Positions 51,227-60,086 of a stretch of 64,000 nucleotides of DNA are shown in pieces. Position numbers and translations under genes: made by a program. The notes beneath the pieces are model-generated. The model saw nothing but the letters and a program-made list of their open reading frames with translations. It made no database searches and was not told the DNA's origin. Source of the DNA: JAHWKS01 sp964458385 (GTDB taxonomy: Bacteria > Planctomycetota > Planctomycetia > Pirellulales > Pirellulaceae); assembly GCA_964458385.1 (NCBI GenBank), contig CAYWIS010000005.1, forward strand, positions 7,267 to 71,266, written 5' to 3'. Position 1 is the first letter of the stretch; the number at the start of each line of letters is the position of its first letter.

Positions 51227-52330
51227 ATGAAGGCGGTTGCGGTTTATCCCGGCAAAAAGAACAGCGTTCATCTCGAGGACATTCCCAAGCCCACGGTCAA
51301 TGATGTGCCCGGCGGGCGTGGCGTGCTGGTGCGAGTGCTCAAAGTAGGCGTTGACGCCACGGATAAGGAAATCAATGAAGCACTTTACGGTAATGCTCCC
51401 CCCGGCTTCGATTATTTGGTGCTTGGGCACGAGTCGTTCGGAATTGTTGAGGAAGTGGGAGAAAACGTCCAACGGGTGAAGCCGGGCGATTACGTAACCG
51501 CTACTGTGCGTCGCCCGGGCGGATCGATCTACGATCGGATCGGAACCTACGACATGACGAGCGAGGAAACGTACTACGAGCGGGGGATCAACCTGCTCCA
51601 CGGGTTCCTCACCGAATATTACGTGGATGATGAGGAGTACATTGTCAAAGTACCTCCTGGGCTCAAACATTTGCACGTTCTTATGGAGCCCATGAGCTGC
51701 GCTGCTAAGGCGGTTCAGCAGGCGTACGAGGTTCAGCGGCGTATGAAAGTCTGGCGGCCGGAGGTCGCATTTGTCTTAGGCGCCGGCCAGATTGGCCTAT
51801 TAACCACGCTCATTTTGAAGCTGCGTGGATTGAAGGTGTACACCGTTGCACGCAGCAAGCCGCCCTCGCTGAAGTCCGAAATTGTCAACGGCCTGGAGGC
51901 GACCTACGTCAGCACCGCTGAAACGCCGCTGGAGGAGTTGGCTCGCCAGGTCGGGAAAGCTGATTTAATTGTCGACGCTACGGGTAGCAGCCAGATCGCC
52001 TTTGACGCCATGAAAGCGTTAGGGCATAACGGCGTATTGGTATGGACAAGCATTACTGGTGGCGACCGTCGCGTTGACGTGCCATCCGACAAGATCAATC
52101 TCGATTGGGTCTTGGGGAACAAGCTCCTGCTTGGGTCGGTCAACGCTAACCGTGAGCACTTTGAATCAGGAATCAAAGACCTAGCCTTGGGCGAGGTGAT
52201 GTATCCGAGCGTAATTCAGAAGATCCTGACCAACCCGGTTAATGGGCTCGATTCTTATGAGCAAATGATGAAGCTGCTTGTGGAAGACAGCTCGGCGCTC
52301 AAAGTCTTCGTTAACGTGGCGGAAGAGTAG
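51227..52330 (+). CDS. archaeal-type glucose 1-dehydrogenase, zinc MDR family
   Basis: A 367-residue medium-chain dehydrogenase closest in pattern to the glucose dehydrogenase of haloarchaea and Thermoplasma, which oxidises aldoses such as glucose with NAD(P). The zinc ligands characteristic of that group are visible: Asp in VGVDATDKEI, His-Glu in LGHESFG, and Glu in LMEPMSC. The Rossmann motif is VLGAGQIGLL. Short ordinary structural-zinc loops are lacking. ATG 51227 gives MKAVAVYPGK, the normal start. Substrate is inferred; other sugars are possible. Convergent with the export gene. Confidence 0.85.
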   Translation: MKAVAVYPGKKNSVHLEDIPKPTVNDVPGGRGVLVRVLKVGVDATDKEINEALYGNAPPGFDYLVLGHESFGIVEEVGENVQRVKPGDYVTATVRRPGGSIYDRIGTYDMTSEETYYERGINLLHGFLTEYYVDDEEYIVKVPPGLKHLHVLMEPMSCAAKAVQQAYEVQRRMKVWRPEVAFVLGAGQIGLLTTLILKLRGLKVYTVARSKPPSLKSEIVNGLEATYVSTAETPLEELARQVGKADLIVDATGSSQIAFDAMKALGHNGVLVWTSITGGDRRVDVPSDKINLDWVLGNKLLLGSVNANREHFESGIKDLALGEVMYPSVIQKILTNPVNGLDSYEQMMKLLVEDSSALKVFVNVAEE

Positions 52331-52352
52331 ACGCCCGGACATTCGCTTTGCG

Positions 52353-52389
52353 AAAAGGCGCCGCGGTCTAGAAAGTCGACCGCTGCGCC
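52353..52389 (-). terminator. terminator of the polysaccharide export gene
   Basis: GGCGCCGCGGTC (52357-52368) pairs with GACCGCTGCGCC (52378-52389) with one mismatch. On the minus strand TTTT follows, so it fits the gene ending at 52485; it could also slow transcription from the dehydrogenase gene. Confidence 0.65.
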
Positions 52390-52484
52390 TTGCGACGAGC
52401 TGGATTACGTAGAGATAGTCCGGGAAAAGCGCCTGTCCCGATTCAAGTGATCCTGCCCCTTGGGCAGCTATTCGGTCACTTTGC

Positions 52485-53762
52485 TTATAGCGTTGAGGCT
52501 TGAAAAGCGTAACTGGCGTTAAAGGGTAGCACTCCGTAAATCCCGCGTGTGAACACGAGATTTACGAAATCATCCATTTGCAGAATGGGATGTTTGGGGA
52601 TCACCACCAGGTCGGAGTCACGCAGCCAAATTTCGTCGGCGGGGATTGGCCGTTTGCCGTACAGGGCGCCCCGCACGTCGAGCTTGGTTGCAATTAATCG
52701 CCAATCGTCGGCCCGACGGAAGACCACGACTTCTCGCAAATTGGCGCCCACATTCCAGCCGCCGGCCATGGCGATCGCTTGCATCAGCGTGGTTGGCCCT
52801 TCCAGAGCAAAACGTCCTGGTTGACGTACTTCGCCAACAACAAAAATCTGGCGCGGCGCCCGTTGTACGAGGATTGGGGTCACTTCTATGCCTTGGACAA
52901 TCGCCGCATAACGTGCGTCGATTTCGCATTTCAACTCATCCAACGTCAGACCAACGGCCGGCACGGATCCGAGGGCGACAAGTTGCACCGTTCCATCGGG
53001 CGAAACACGGCCTTGTAGGCTCTGGCCGCCTACCCCCGCTCGGCGGTCAATCGCGGCGCGCAAGTCTTCCAGACGCGTGTTAACTCGCAGGGGAGTGACG
53101 GTAATCGAGGGGACGCGGTAGTACTTTTTGTACCGCTCTTCCAAATCTTGCGTAAGTTCCGCGATTGTGCGACGCGCGGCTTGGACTTGCCCTAGCAAAC
53201 GCAAGGTGATTGACCCATCGGGTTGAATCACCAATTCTTCTCGATCAATGTTCTTGTCCGTAAGCGACTCGACCCGTATCGAATCACCGACGTTAAGTTC
53301 GTAAGGGGAAGGTGTTTGCTCGCGAGTTAAGCGGTACACAAAGTCGAGTTGATCGTCGACTCGCAATCGGTACTCGGGAGTATGAGCTGAACGATGAGGC
53401 CCAATGTATTCGCCTTGAGCAAACACCTGCCAGGGAATCGGACCTACTTTGGCCCAGGTCGGTTCTCCGCAACCGCCCGCCAGGCAATCGACCCCTGAGA
53501 TTTGTGGATCACACGCGTTGCCACCAGTCAGCACATACACCTGACATACGGCGATTTCCGGAGGTTCTTGCGACGCGCCGTTGAGATGTGGAGCCCTCGC
53601 CGACGGATCCTCGCGATTCACCTGCAAGCCAGCATTCGAACAATCATTTTGCCGCCACGCTGCAGTAACGATTCCGCCAGCGACGGCCATAGCGCAGGCA
53701 ACGCCTGCCAACATTGTTCGCAGTTGTGCCGTTTGCCCGATTTTCGACCATCCTAGCGCCAT
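52485..53762 (-). CDS. Wza-like polysaccharide export protein
   Basis: A 425-residue protein of the polysaccharide biosynthesis/export family. An N-terminal membrane segment (LAGVACAMAVAGGIVTAAW) leads to a mature part with the export domain: YRLRVDDQLDFVY, YELNVGDSIRVESL, then VIQPDGSITLRLLGQVQ. Two SLBB-like modules follow (VSPDGTVQLVALGSVP; FVVGEVRQPGRFALEG) and the WNVGANLREVVVFRRADDW segment. No lipobox is seen, so anchoring differs from classical Wza. It sits 87 bases after a TPR gene on the same strand, which may be its partner. No Wzc-type kinase lies nearby. Family secure; polymer unknown. Confidence 0.87.
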   Translation of the reverse strand: MALGWSKIGQTAQLRTMLAGVACAMAVAGGIVTAAWRQNDCSNAGLQVNREDPSARAPHLNGASQEPPEIAVCQVYVLTGGNACDPQISGVDCLAGGCGEPTWAKVGPIPWQVFAQGEYIGPHRSAHTPEYRLRVDDQLDFVYRLTREQTPSPYELNVGDSIRVESLTDKNIDREELVIQPDGSITLRLLGQVQAARRTIAELTQDLEERYKKYYRVPSITVTPLRVNTRLEDLRAAIDRRAGVGGQSLQGRVSPDGTVQLVALGSVPAVGLTLDELKCEIDARYAAIVQGIEVTPILVQRAPRQIFVVGEVRQPGRFALEGPTTLMQAIAMAGGWNVGANLREVVVFRRADDWRLIATKLDVRGALYGKRPIPADEIWLRDSDLVVIPKHPILQMDDFVNLVFTRGIYGVLPFNASYAFQASTL

Positions 53763-53849
53763 GGATTCCGACTCCGTTACGATGCGATTCCCTGCTCGTC
53801 GTGATAGCTCGCTTCTATCCGGCCGGTTGCACCAAATTGTTTCTTGGAC

Positions 53850-55325
53850 CTAGAACCATGTCCAAGGCTTCCACCATTCATAATCGCTTACCTTCGCCGA
53901 CCGCGAGGGCGGAGCCGCCGGCCGAGTTGGGGAGTGCGTTTCTCCTGTCATGGCGAATTCGTTGGGCGTAACCCAATGGACCATGGGACCTCCGACCGAC
54001 GTAACGTGCCGACCCGATTTTTGCGTCAAGGCCACAAGCTCATTGCGTGCTAACGCCGCCAAATCCCTTTCACCAAGCCGTTCGTGAACGACGGCAAGGT
54101 TGTGCCACGTTTGCGGAAGCGGATATGTGCGGATGCTTTGCAGGAAAACTCGCTTCGCATCTTCCCATTGCTCATGTGCAGCGAACAACACGCCTAGCTC
54201 ATTCGCCGCTAAGTGGTTTTGGGGGTCAATGGCCAACGCCGCTTGGTAGTAGACCATGGCGCGCGCTGCATCATGAGGCCCTGCTGTAGGCGATTGCAGT
54301 TTTCCCAACCCGTAAAGGGCTAATGAGGCGGCCCGGCTGTCTTTGACAGCGTTGACGAACTGCTCCTGGGCGAAAGCATAGTACTGCTGCATCGCTGCGA
54401 TGGCGGTCATCGATTCCAGTTTGGCGTGTTTCAAAACGGGCGTGCGGTGGCTGATGACCACGTTCTCTAAATGGAGACCGGCCTCAATATTGGCCAATCG
54501 CGGTTTGAAGTCTTCAGCTTCTTCTAATGCTCGTAACGCCGCCGCAAGGCTTTCGGTATGGCGTTTATCGCCGCTTACGGTGTCTCTCCCCTCAGCAATG
54601 CTGCGGAGCGCAATCAACATCTCGTTGCGTGCGGTGAATAGCGCGCCGCGTTCGGCCAACGTAAACGCGCCTTGTACGGCGGCTGTGACGCGGCCTTCGA
54701 TAATCGTCAACGAACGGTCGTAATTGGTGGGTGATTGCAATGCGCCCGCGACTGCATTTGGGGGCAACGGAACATTCGTCGCCGATGTCGATCCCACCAG
54801 AACGGACCTGGGCGACGGAGCGGCGACTTGACCGTTCCAAGCTGTCTCGGGCGAGTCATCCGTAGGGGGATTCCAGGTCGATGTCGGGTCCGGTATTGTC
54901 CAAGATTGGAAATCTGGCTCTCCAACAGGAAAATTGTTGCTCGTCGCCGACGCGTCTACGCCATCTGCGCTAGGAATGGTTCGCGGCGCCGTACTGTTCA
55001 TCGAGGGTGGTTGCGGCGGCTCGATGGCCGGCAATCGCGCTAATTGTGGCCCTTCGATCGCGCTCCATTGCACTGTTTGCGGCGGACACGTGTCCCACGC
55101 AGTGTCGTTCGACAAGACGGGAGGATGAGACGCCAATTGTTGCGCCACTGGCCGTACATTAGGCGGCACGTCCAACAATCGCGGCGGTTGATTCGTCAAG
55201 TCTTGGTTCGGCGAGAGTGCGGGGGAGTGTGGAGAGGGCTCCCCAAGTTCGATCAACGATCCGGCGGCCAATAATGCGCCGGTCACCGCGACCATCAGGA
55301 GTGTAGCACGACGAGGGCGATCCAT
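53850..55325 (-). CDS. TPR-repeat protein with Pro-rich N-terminal half
   Basis: A 491-residue protein from ATG 55325. One N-terminal membrane segment (ATLLMVAVTGALLAAGSLI) follows a short basic start, so it is probably anchored with the rest outside. About 200 residues of Pro/Ser-rich sequence precede a helical region with TPR pattern, seen best in AMVYYQAALAIDPQNHLAAN, then ELGVLFAAHEQWEDAKRVFL and HNLAVVHERLGE. TPR modules bind proteins. The gene precedes the export protein, so it may belong to an exopolysaccharide system. The last residues are EWWKPWTWF. Confidence 0.75.
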   Translation of the reverse strand: MDRPRRATLLMVAVTGALLAAGSLIELGEPSPHSPALSPNQDLTNQPPRLLDVPPNVRPVAQQLASHPPVLSNDTAWDTCPPQTVQWSAIEGPQLARLPAIEPPQPPSMNSTAPRTIPSADGVDASATSNNFPVGEPDFQSWTIPDPTSTWNPPTDDSPETAWNGQVAAPSPRSVLVGSTSATNVPLPPNAVAGALQSPTNYDRSLTIIEGRVTAAVQGAFTLAERGALFTARNEMLIALRSIAEGRDTVSGDKRHTESLAAALRALEEAEDFKPRLANIEAGLHLENVVISHRTPVLKHAKLESMTAIAAMQQYYAFAQEQFVNAVKDSRAASLALYGLGKLQSPTAGPHDAARAMVYYQAALAIDPQNHLAANELGVLFAAHEQWEDAKRVFLQSIRTYPLPQTWHNLAVVHERLGERDLAALARNELVALTQKSGRHVTSVGGPMVHWVTPNEFAMTGETHSPTRPAAPPSRSAKVSDYEWWKPWTWF

Positions 55326-55661
55326 CGGTTCTTCCGTGTCAGCGGGGACATCCCTGCGGCGCGTGGTCGGCCGAAATGCACCGCCACGTGATACGCTAAA
55401 AAAATCGGCCGTTGCCAAACGAGCGCTAATGGAAACCCGGCCATTTGAAGGGGCGCCGATGATTTGCCCAGCGGACAGTCGGCAAAGCTGCCATCTGCGG
55501 AACGGCGCCATAACGATTGTTGGCACGAACCGTCGAGACGGCGCAGCCAGAATAATCCGTGCCGACGTTTTTCCTAGCGCGACGCGCTAGGACAGGAAGT
55601 TGCGCATGATCGCGCTCTTTGGACGCAGTCGCCAAGCGTGACATCGCCCTTTCGACGGATG
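55326..55661. other. 336-base spacer with hairpin
   Basis: It lies between the UbiD stop and the TPR start, both on the minus strand. CCTAGCGC (55573-55580) pairs with GCGCTAGG (55584-55591) over three bases; because the T-run is on the wrong side, it is not a terminator for the minus strand. No gene recognised. Confidence 0.4.
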
Positions 55662-57497
55662 CTATAGGTATTTTGCCAGCGGTCCGCCGCGGGCGGCGCG
55701 GGCGTCAACTTTGCGCGCGGTGCCGGGGTCAACGACTAACGGGGGCGCATGATGTGGTTTTGTCCGCGCGTCGATGACCAAGGGGCCATCGCATCCCCAG
55801 TGTTTCTGCTGAATGAAGGCCCCAACTCCGTGAATATCAGCCGCCGGGTTGCTACGTGTGAATGTGACCCACAAAAAGTTATTCAACGATTTGGCCACAA
55901 ACTCAGCGTCGTCTACAAGCACGATCAACGGAAAGGAACGCAATGGCGAGTTGGCGCCTACCGCTGCGCAGAATCGTTCGACGGTACCTTCACCGCCGGC
56001 GTCCGTAAATGGCGGACCTTGGATGGCTAATACCCCGGGTAGGCAAACGCAAGGCCGGCCGAAACCCTCGGGCAAGGTAACGTGGGAGGGGACTGTGGTA
56101 GGCAACGTACGCACTATCGGCCCTGCTGCAGCAATGACAACTTTCGACCCCTCGTTCAGCCGGCCGCCGGAATAATCGAGCGTATCGATCGTCGTGCATG
56201 TCTGGAAATGCACATCGCGTCGCCAATCGCACCGCTGCAACAGATGGGTGAAAAAGCCGGGAATGTCCTCAATGTTCAACTCCGGATCATCATCGCTAGC
56301 GACAATCAGCAAATACTTGGCGAGGGACATCTGGCCTTGCCCAAGAATCGCGTTGGCTTGCGTCAGCAGTTCTTGCGGACGTCGTAGGGGGTAGAAAGGG
56401 GTGTAACGCTCGCTTCCAATCGCAAGCAATAAGGGGTGAACACCCGCTGCGTCGACGGCGTGGACCGCGCGCACGCCAGGAAAAACCGTGGGGATAATCG
56501 GGCCAGTGATCTCGTGAATCAGCTTGCCGAAGAATGTATCTTCTTGCGGTGGGCGGCCAACGACGGTGAACGGCCAGATTGCCCCGTCCCGGTGATAAAC
56601 TCGTTCCACGCGAAGCACGGGGAAATCGTGGGCGAGGCTGTAGTAACCCAGATGATCGCCAAATGGCCCCTCGGGCAATAGTTTGCCGGGAATTACGGAG
56701 CCGGTGATGCAAAAGTCCGCTTCGGCGTAGATTGGCAAGCCCGATGATCGCCGCACCATGGGAATTCGGTGTCCCGCGAGTGCGCCCGCAAAGCCTAACT
56801 CCGACATTCCCTCGGGGAGCGGCATTACGGCTGCAAGCGTCATGGCAGGAGCGCCACCGACGAAAATGTTGACGTGAAACGGCGCGCCGCTCTGCTGGGC
56901 GATCGCCTGATGGACGCCGATTCCACGGTGTATCTGGTAGTGCAATCCAACTTCTCGATTGCGTTCGTACTGTCCGCCCGATAGTTGGATGCGATACATC
57001 CCTAAGTTGGATTTCGCAAGTCCGGGGGAATTCGCGTTTTCGCTATAGACTTGCGGCAACGTGATAAACGCTCCGCCATCGTCGGGCCACGACTGTACGT
57101 GCGGCAATTGGTCGAGGGTGGTTTCGTTTTTCAGTACTGGCCCCGAGCGGACCAACTTGGGGAGCATGTGAAACGCGGTCCAGGGCGCGCCTCGGTAACG
57201 GCTAATATGACGCAGGGCGATCCGCGGATCGACACGCAAGTCGACCAGCTTGCGAACGGCGTCCAATGTGTCGCGGAAGATAAACTCGATGCGATCCATT
57301 GATCCAAACAAATTGGACACCATAGGAAAACGGCAGCCCTTCACCCGGGAGAACAGCACCGCTGGTCCGCCCGATGCGAAGACCCGGCGGTGAATTTCAG
57401 CCGCTTCCAGGTGTGGATCGACTTCGTCCTCCAAAACTTCGAGGCGACCTGATCTTCTCAGGTCCTCGACACATTGACGTAAATTGCGATATCCCAT
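55662..57497 (-). CDS. UbiD-family decarboxylase
   Basis: A 611-residue member of the UbiD family, which decarboxylates aromatic or conjugated acids with prenylated FMN made by UbiX. Family features: VSNLFGSMDRIEFIF near 58-72, GLHYQIHRGIGVHQAIAQQ near 186-204, HLGYYSLAHDFPVLRVERVY near 285-304, and the following GRPPQEDTFFG. The length is that of the large UbiD type often called menaquinone biosynthesis decarboxylase, rather than the about 490 residues of UbiD proper. A role in quinone synthesis is likely but not shown; no men, mqn or ubiX gene is adjacent. Divergent from the Gfo/Idh gene. Confidence 0.9.
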   Translation of the reverse strand: MGYRNLRQCVEDLRRSGRLEVLEDEVDPHLEAAEIHRRVFASGGPAVLFSRVKGCRFPMVSNLFGSMDRIEFIFRDTLDAVRKLVDLRVDPRIALRHISRYRGAPWTAFHMLPKLVRSGPVLKNETTLDQLPHVQSWPDDGGAFITLPQVYSENANSPGLAKSNLGMYRIQLSGGQYERNREVGLHYQIHRGIGVHQAIAQQSGAPFHVNIFVGGAPAMTLAAVMPLPEGMSELGFAGALAGHRIPMVRRSSGLPIYAEADFCITGSVIPGKLLPEGPFGDHLGYYSLAHDFPVLRVERVYHRDGAIWPFTVVGRPPQEDTFFGKLIHEITGPIIPTVFPGVRAVHAVDAAGVHPLLLAIGSERYTPFYPLRRPQELLTQANAILGQGQMSLAKYLLIVASDDDPELNIEDIPGFFTHLLQRCDWRRDVHFQTCTTIDTLDYSGGRLNEGSKVVIAAAGPIVRTLPTTVPSHVTLPEGFGRPCVCLPGVLAIQGPPFTDAGGEGTVERFCAAVGANSPLRSFPLIVLVDDAEFVAKSLNNFLWVTFTRSNPAADIHGVGAFIQQKHWGCDGPLVIDARTKPHHAPPLVVDPGTARKVDARAARGGPLAKYL

Positions 57498-57651
57498 GCC
57501 GAAATGGGGTTGGTGGAATGCGGTGAATGTGGCTAAACTCGCGAGCCGCCTATAAGGTGTCGAATTGTCGTTGCGAGCGGCGCCTCGCCCGGTGAGCGAA
57601 GGTCGTCCTCTGTGTTCGTGGTTGTCCCGTTTACCGAGAGTGACCTCGTCT

Positions 57652-58668
57652 ATGGCGCCACCCCGGATCGGCGTGATTGGTGCTCGCCGAAACTCTCAGG
57701 GAATTGGCGAGTACGTAGCGCGTGACTTGGCGTCCTTAGGATCCAAAGTTACCGCGATAGTGGGAACGACTCCCGAAACCGTGGATACAGCACGCCGAAA
57801 TCTGAGCGAGCGCTACGGCCTTTCGGTGCGGGGATATTGCTCGGTCGACGCGATGCTTGCGAGCGAGGAGTTGGACGCGGTCGCGATCTGCTCTCCGCAT
57901 CAGTTCCATCGAGCTCATTTGCATGCAGCGCTGCGCCGCTCCCTCCACACGTTATGCGAAAAACCGCTGCTCTTCGAGGAGGGGCGCGATCTAGTACGCG
58001 ATGCGCAGGAACTGGTCGCCGGATTTGCGGCCAGCCGACGGGTTCTCATGGTCAATGAGCAATGGCCGTATACCTTGCCGTTCTTTGACCAATGTTGGCC
58101 GCATTTTCGAAGGAAATCTGATCCACCTGATCGGTTGTCGGTGCTCTTGTGCCCGTCGGAGAAGGGGGAAGCGATGATCCCCAACGCGTTGCCGCATGTT
58201 CTGAGTCTCTTGCTAACGCTTGCGCCAGGAGGGGGCCAAGCCGAGGGAATTCGGATTCGCGCGTGGGGTGACGACACACTCGACTTGCAATTCCGTTACG
58301 TGCACAATCTGGGCGAAACGCACGTTTCCTCCCGATTTCGCCAATATCCCCATCAGCCTCGGCCTGCAGGATATGCTCTCAACGGTTTTGGAGTGCGGCG
58401 CGTTATCGAATTACCGAGCTACACAATGGCATTTGAACGCTGCCAGTTTTCCCAAGATGATGAGTTTTGGCGCTTTGTGGAGTACGGGAACGCAGGAAAT
58501 GCGGCCGAGCCGCAGGTTCCGATCGCTGATCCGTTACCGCGACTACTTGCCGACTTTTTGCATCGTATCGAATTTACTGGCGAGGATGACTGTGTTCATC
58601 CGACGATGGTGAATAACACACGACTTTTAACGGAAATTGTTGCTGCGGCCCGACACGCCGCTGTATAG
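57652..58668 (+). CDS. Gfo/Idh/MocA-type oxidoreductase
   Basis: A 338-residue NAD(P)-dependent oxidoreductase of the Gfo/Idh/MocA type, from ATG 57652. The nucleotide-binding region is IGVIGARRNSQGIGEYVARD; the conserved CEKPLLFEEG carries the Glu-Lys-Pro near residue 103, and HQFHRAHLHAAL precedes it. The C-terminal half is unusual and lacks the common active-site helix I would expect, so substrate is open. The start could also be 57565. The gene runs with a radical SAM gene 53 bases further on, so the two probably share a transcript and a pathway. Confidence 0.82.
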   Translation: MAPPRIGVIGARRNSQGIGEYVARDLASLGSKVTAIVGTTPETVDTARRNLSERYGLSVRGYCSVDAMLASEELDAVAICSPHQFHRAHLHAALRRSLHTLCEKPLLFEEGRDLVRDAQELVAGFAASRRVLMVNEQWPYTLPFFDQCWPHFRRKSDPPDRLSVLLCPSEKGEAMIPNALPHVLSLLLTLAPGGGQAEGIRIRAWGDDTLDLQFRYVHNLGETHVSSRFRQYPHQPRPAGYALNGFGVRRVIELPSYTMAFERCQFSQDDEFWRFVEYGNAGNAAEPQVPIADPLPRLLADFLHRIEFTGEDDCVHPTMVNNTRLLTEIVAAARHAAV

Positions 58669-58721
58669 AAACTGCCTATTTAACCGGTGTTGGCCTCGGT
58701 CAATGTCTTAAGGAACTTGCC

Positions 58722-59954
58722 ATGGACGGCGCGCACGACTTTCACAACTTCAATGCGAAGCTGTCTCAGCCCTCGCTTCTACCGCGGGTCATCGATTATG
58801 TACGCTGGGCGCACGCATGCCGGCAGGCTGAATCCGAGGGCCGGCCGACGCCGGAATTGCCCGATGCGGCGCCAATTTCCATTAACTTAGACCTGACCAC
58901 GGCGTGCAATTATCGCTGCGATCATTGCATTGACTGGGATATTCTTAACACCGGCGTCAAGCACGACGAGCAGGAGCTTAAAGATTCGCTTCGGCTACTG
59001 GCCGAGCGCGGAATGAAGTCGGTGATCCTCATTGGCGGTGGTGAGCCTACGGTCTACCCTCGTTTTGTGGAGATCGTCCAATTCCTCAAAGAGGAGTTGA
59101 AGCAACAGGTGGCGGTTGTGTCCAACGGCGGACGCAACGACCGCATCTTGGAGGCTGCGCCATTCTTCACCAAGGGGGATTGGGTTCGTTTGTCGCTCGA
59201 CTCCGGAAACGACGCCACATTCCAGGCGATGCACAAGCCTCGCAAACCCGTAACGCTGGACGAAATCTGCGCCTGGGTGCCGAAGATCAAAGAGGCGAAT
59301 CCGGACCTACAAATGGGGTATTCATTTATCGTCACGTGGAAAGGCGCGCAACGTGACGACGTGAAAATTGTGGAGAATATTGACGAGCTGGTAATCGCCG
59401 CCCAACGCGCTAAGCAGTATCGCTTTGATTACTTTTCGGTTAAACCGTTTCTGCTACGGGCTGAAGATAACGGAGCCGAAGTGCTGGATCCTGCAGCGGC
59501 CGAGGAAGAGTTAAGCCGCGTCGTTGACAAAATCCGGAGACAAGTGGCGGAAGCCAAGAAACTTGAGGACGAGCATTTCAAGATTGTCGAAAGTACGAAT
59601 TTGCGATTGTTGGAGGAGCAAAGTTGGCAGTCGTACGCAAAACAGCCGCGCACTTGCCACATGCAGTACTTTCGCCAGGTGCTGACCCCGCATGGCGTCT
59701 TTAATTGCCCAGGTTACCGCAGTAATCCGATTGCGCGGATCGCACCACGCAATGGCTATCGCGATGACACGAGCGTGCGCGAAACCAAGCTGAGCCTTAA
59801 TGACATGCTCTTACGGTTTGACGCTTCGCATGAATGTCGGAACGTGACGTGTCTTTACAACGCGACCAACTGGTGGATTCAGGATCTGATCGACCACCCG
59901 GAAAAATTGGCGACGCTTCAACCGCGCGCGGTCGAAACCGATGCCTTCCTCTAA
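58722..59954 (+). CDS. radical SAM enzyme with C-terminal cysteines
   Basis: A 410-residue radical SAM protein. The [4Fe-4S] motif CNYRCDHC lies at about residues 64-71, followed by LIGGGEPTVYPRFVEI, the glycine-rich SAM contact. Near the C-terminus further cysteines appear in TCHMQYFRQVL, GVFNCPGYR and ECRNVTCLYN, a layout like the SPASM or twitch auxiliary cluster sites. Its N-terminus is hydrophilic (DGAHDFHNFNAKLSQPSLLP), no signal peptide. It follows a Gfo/Idh oxidoreductase, so the pair may modify a sugar or a natural product. I do not recognise the subfamily. Confidence 0.82.
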   Translation: MDGAHDFHNFNAKLSQPSLLPRVIDYVRWAHACRQAESEGRPTPELPDAAPISINLDLTTACNYRCDHCIDWDILNTGVKHDEQELKDSLRLLAERGMKSVILIGGGEPTVYPRFVEIVQFLKEELKQQVAVVSNGGRNDRILEAAPFFTKGDWVRLSLDSGNDATFQAMHKPRKPVTLDEICAWVPKIKEANPDLQMGYSFIVTWKGAQRDDVKIVENIDELVIAAQRAKQYRFDYFSVKPFLLRAEDNGAEVLDPAAAEEELSRVVDKIRRQVAEAKKLEDEHFKIVESTNLRLLEEQSWQSYAKQPRTCHMQYFRQVLTPHGVFNCPGYRSNPIARIAPRNGYRDDTSVRETKLSLNDMLLRFDASHECRNVTCLYNATNWWIQDLIDHPEKLATLQPRAVETDAFL

Positions 59955-60086
59955 ACAGCCGTCGGGAAACAGCCCGCTGGGACGTAGATATTGGCGTTTA
60001 GCCTTGCGGCGGTCATCCATCGCACGTTGGCCGACGCGTCGCGGCGTGCGACTCTAGGAGTTGAGGAGACCTACATTGCAGCCGCC

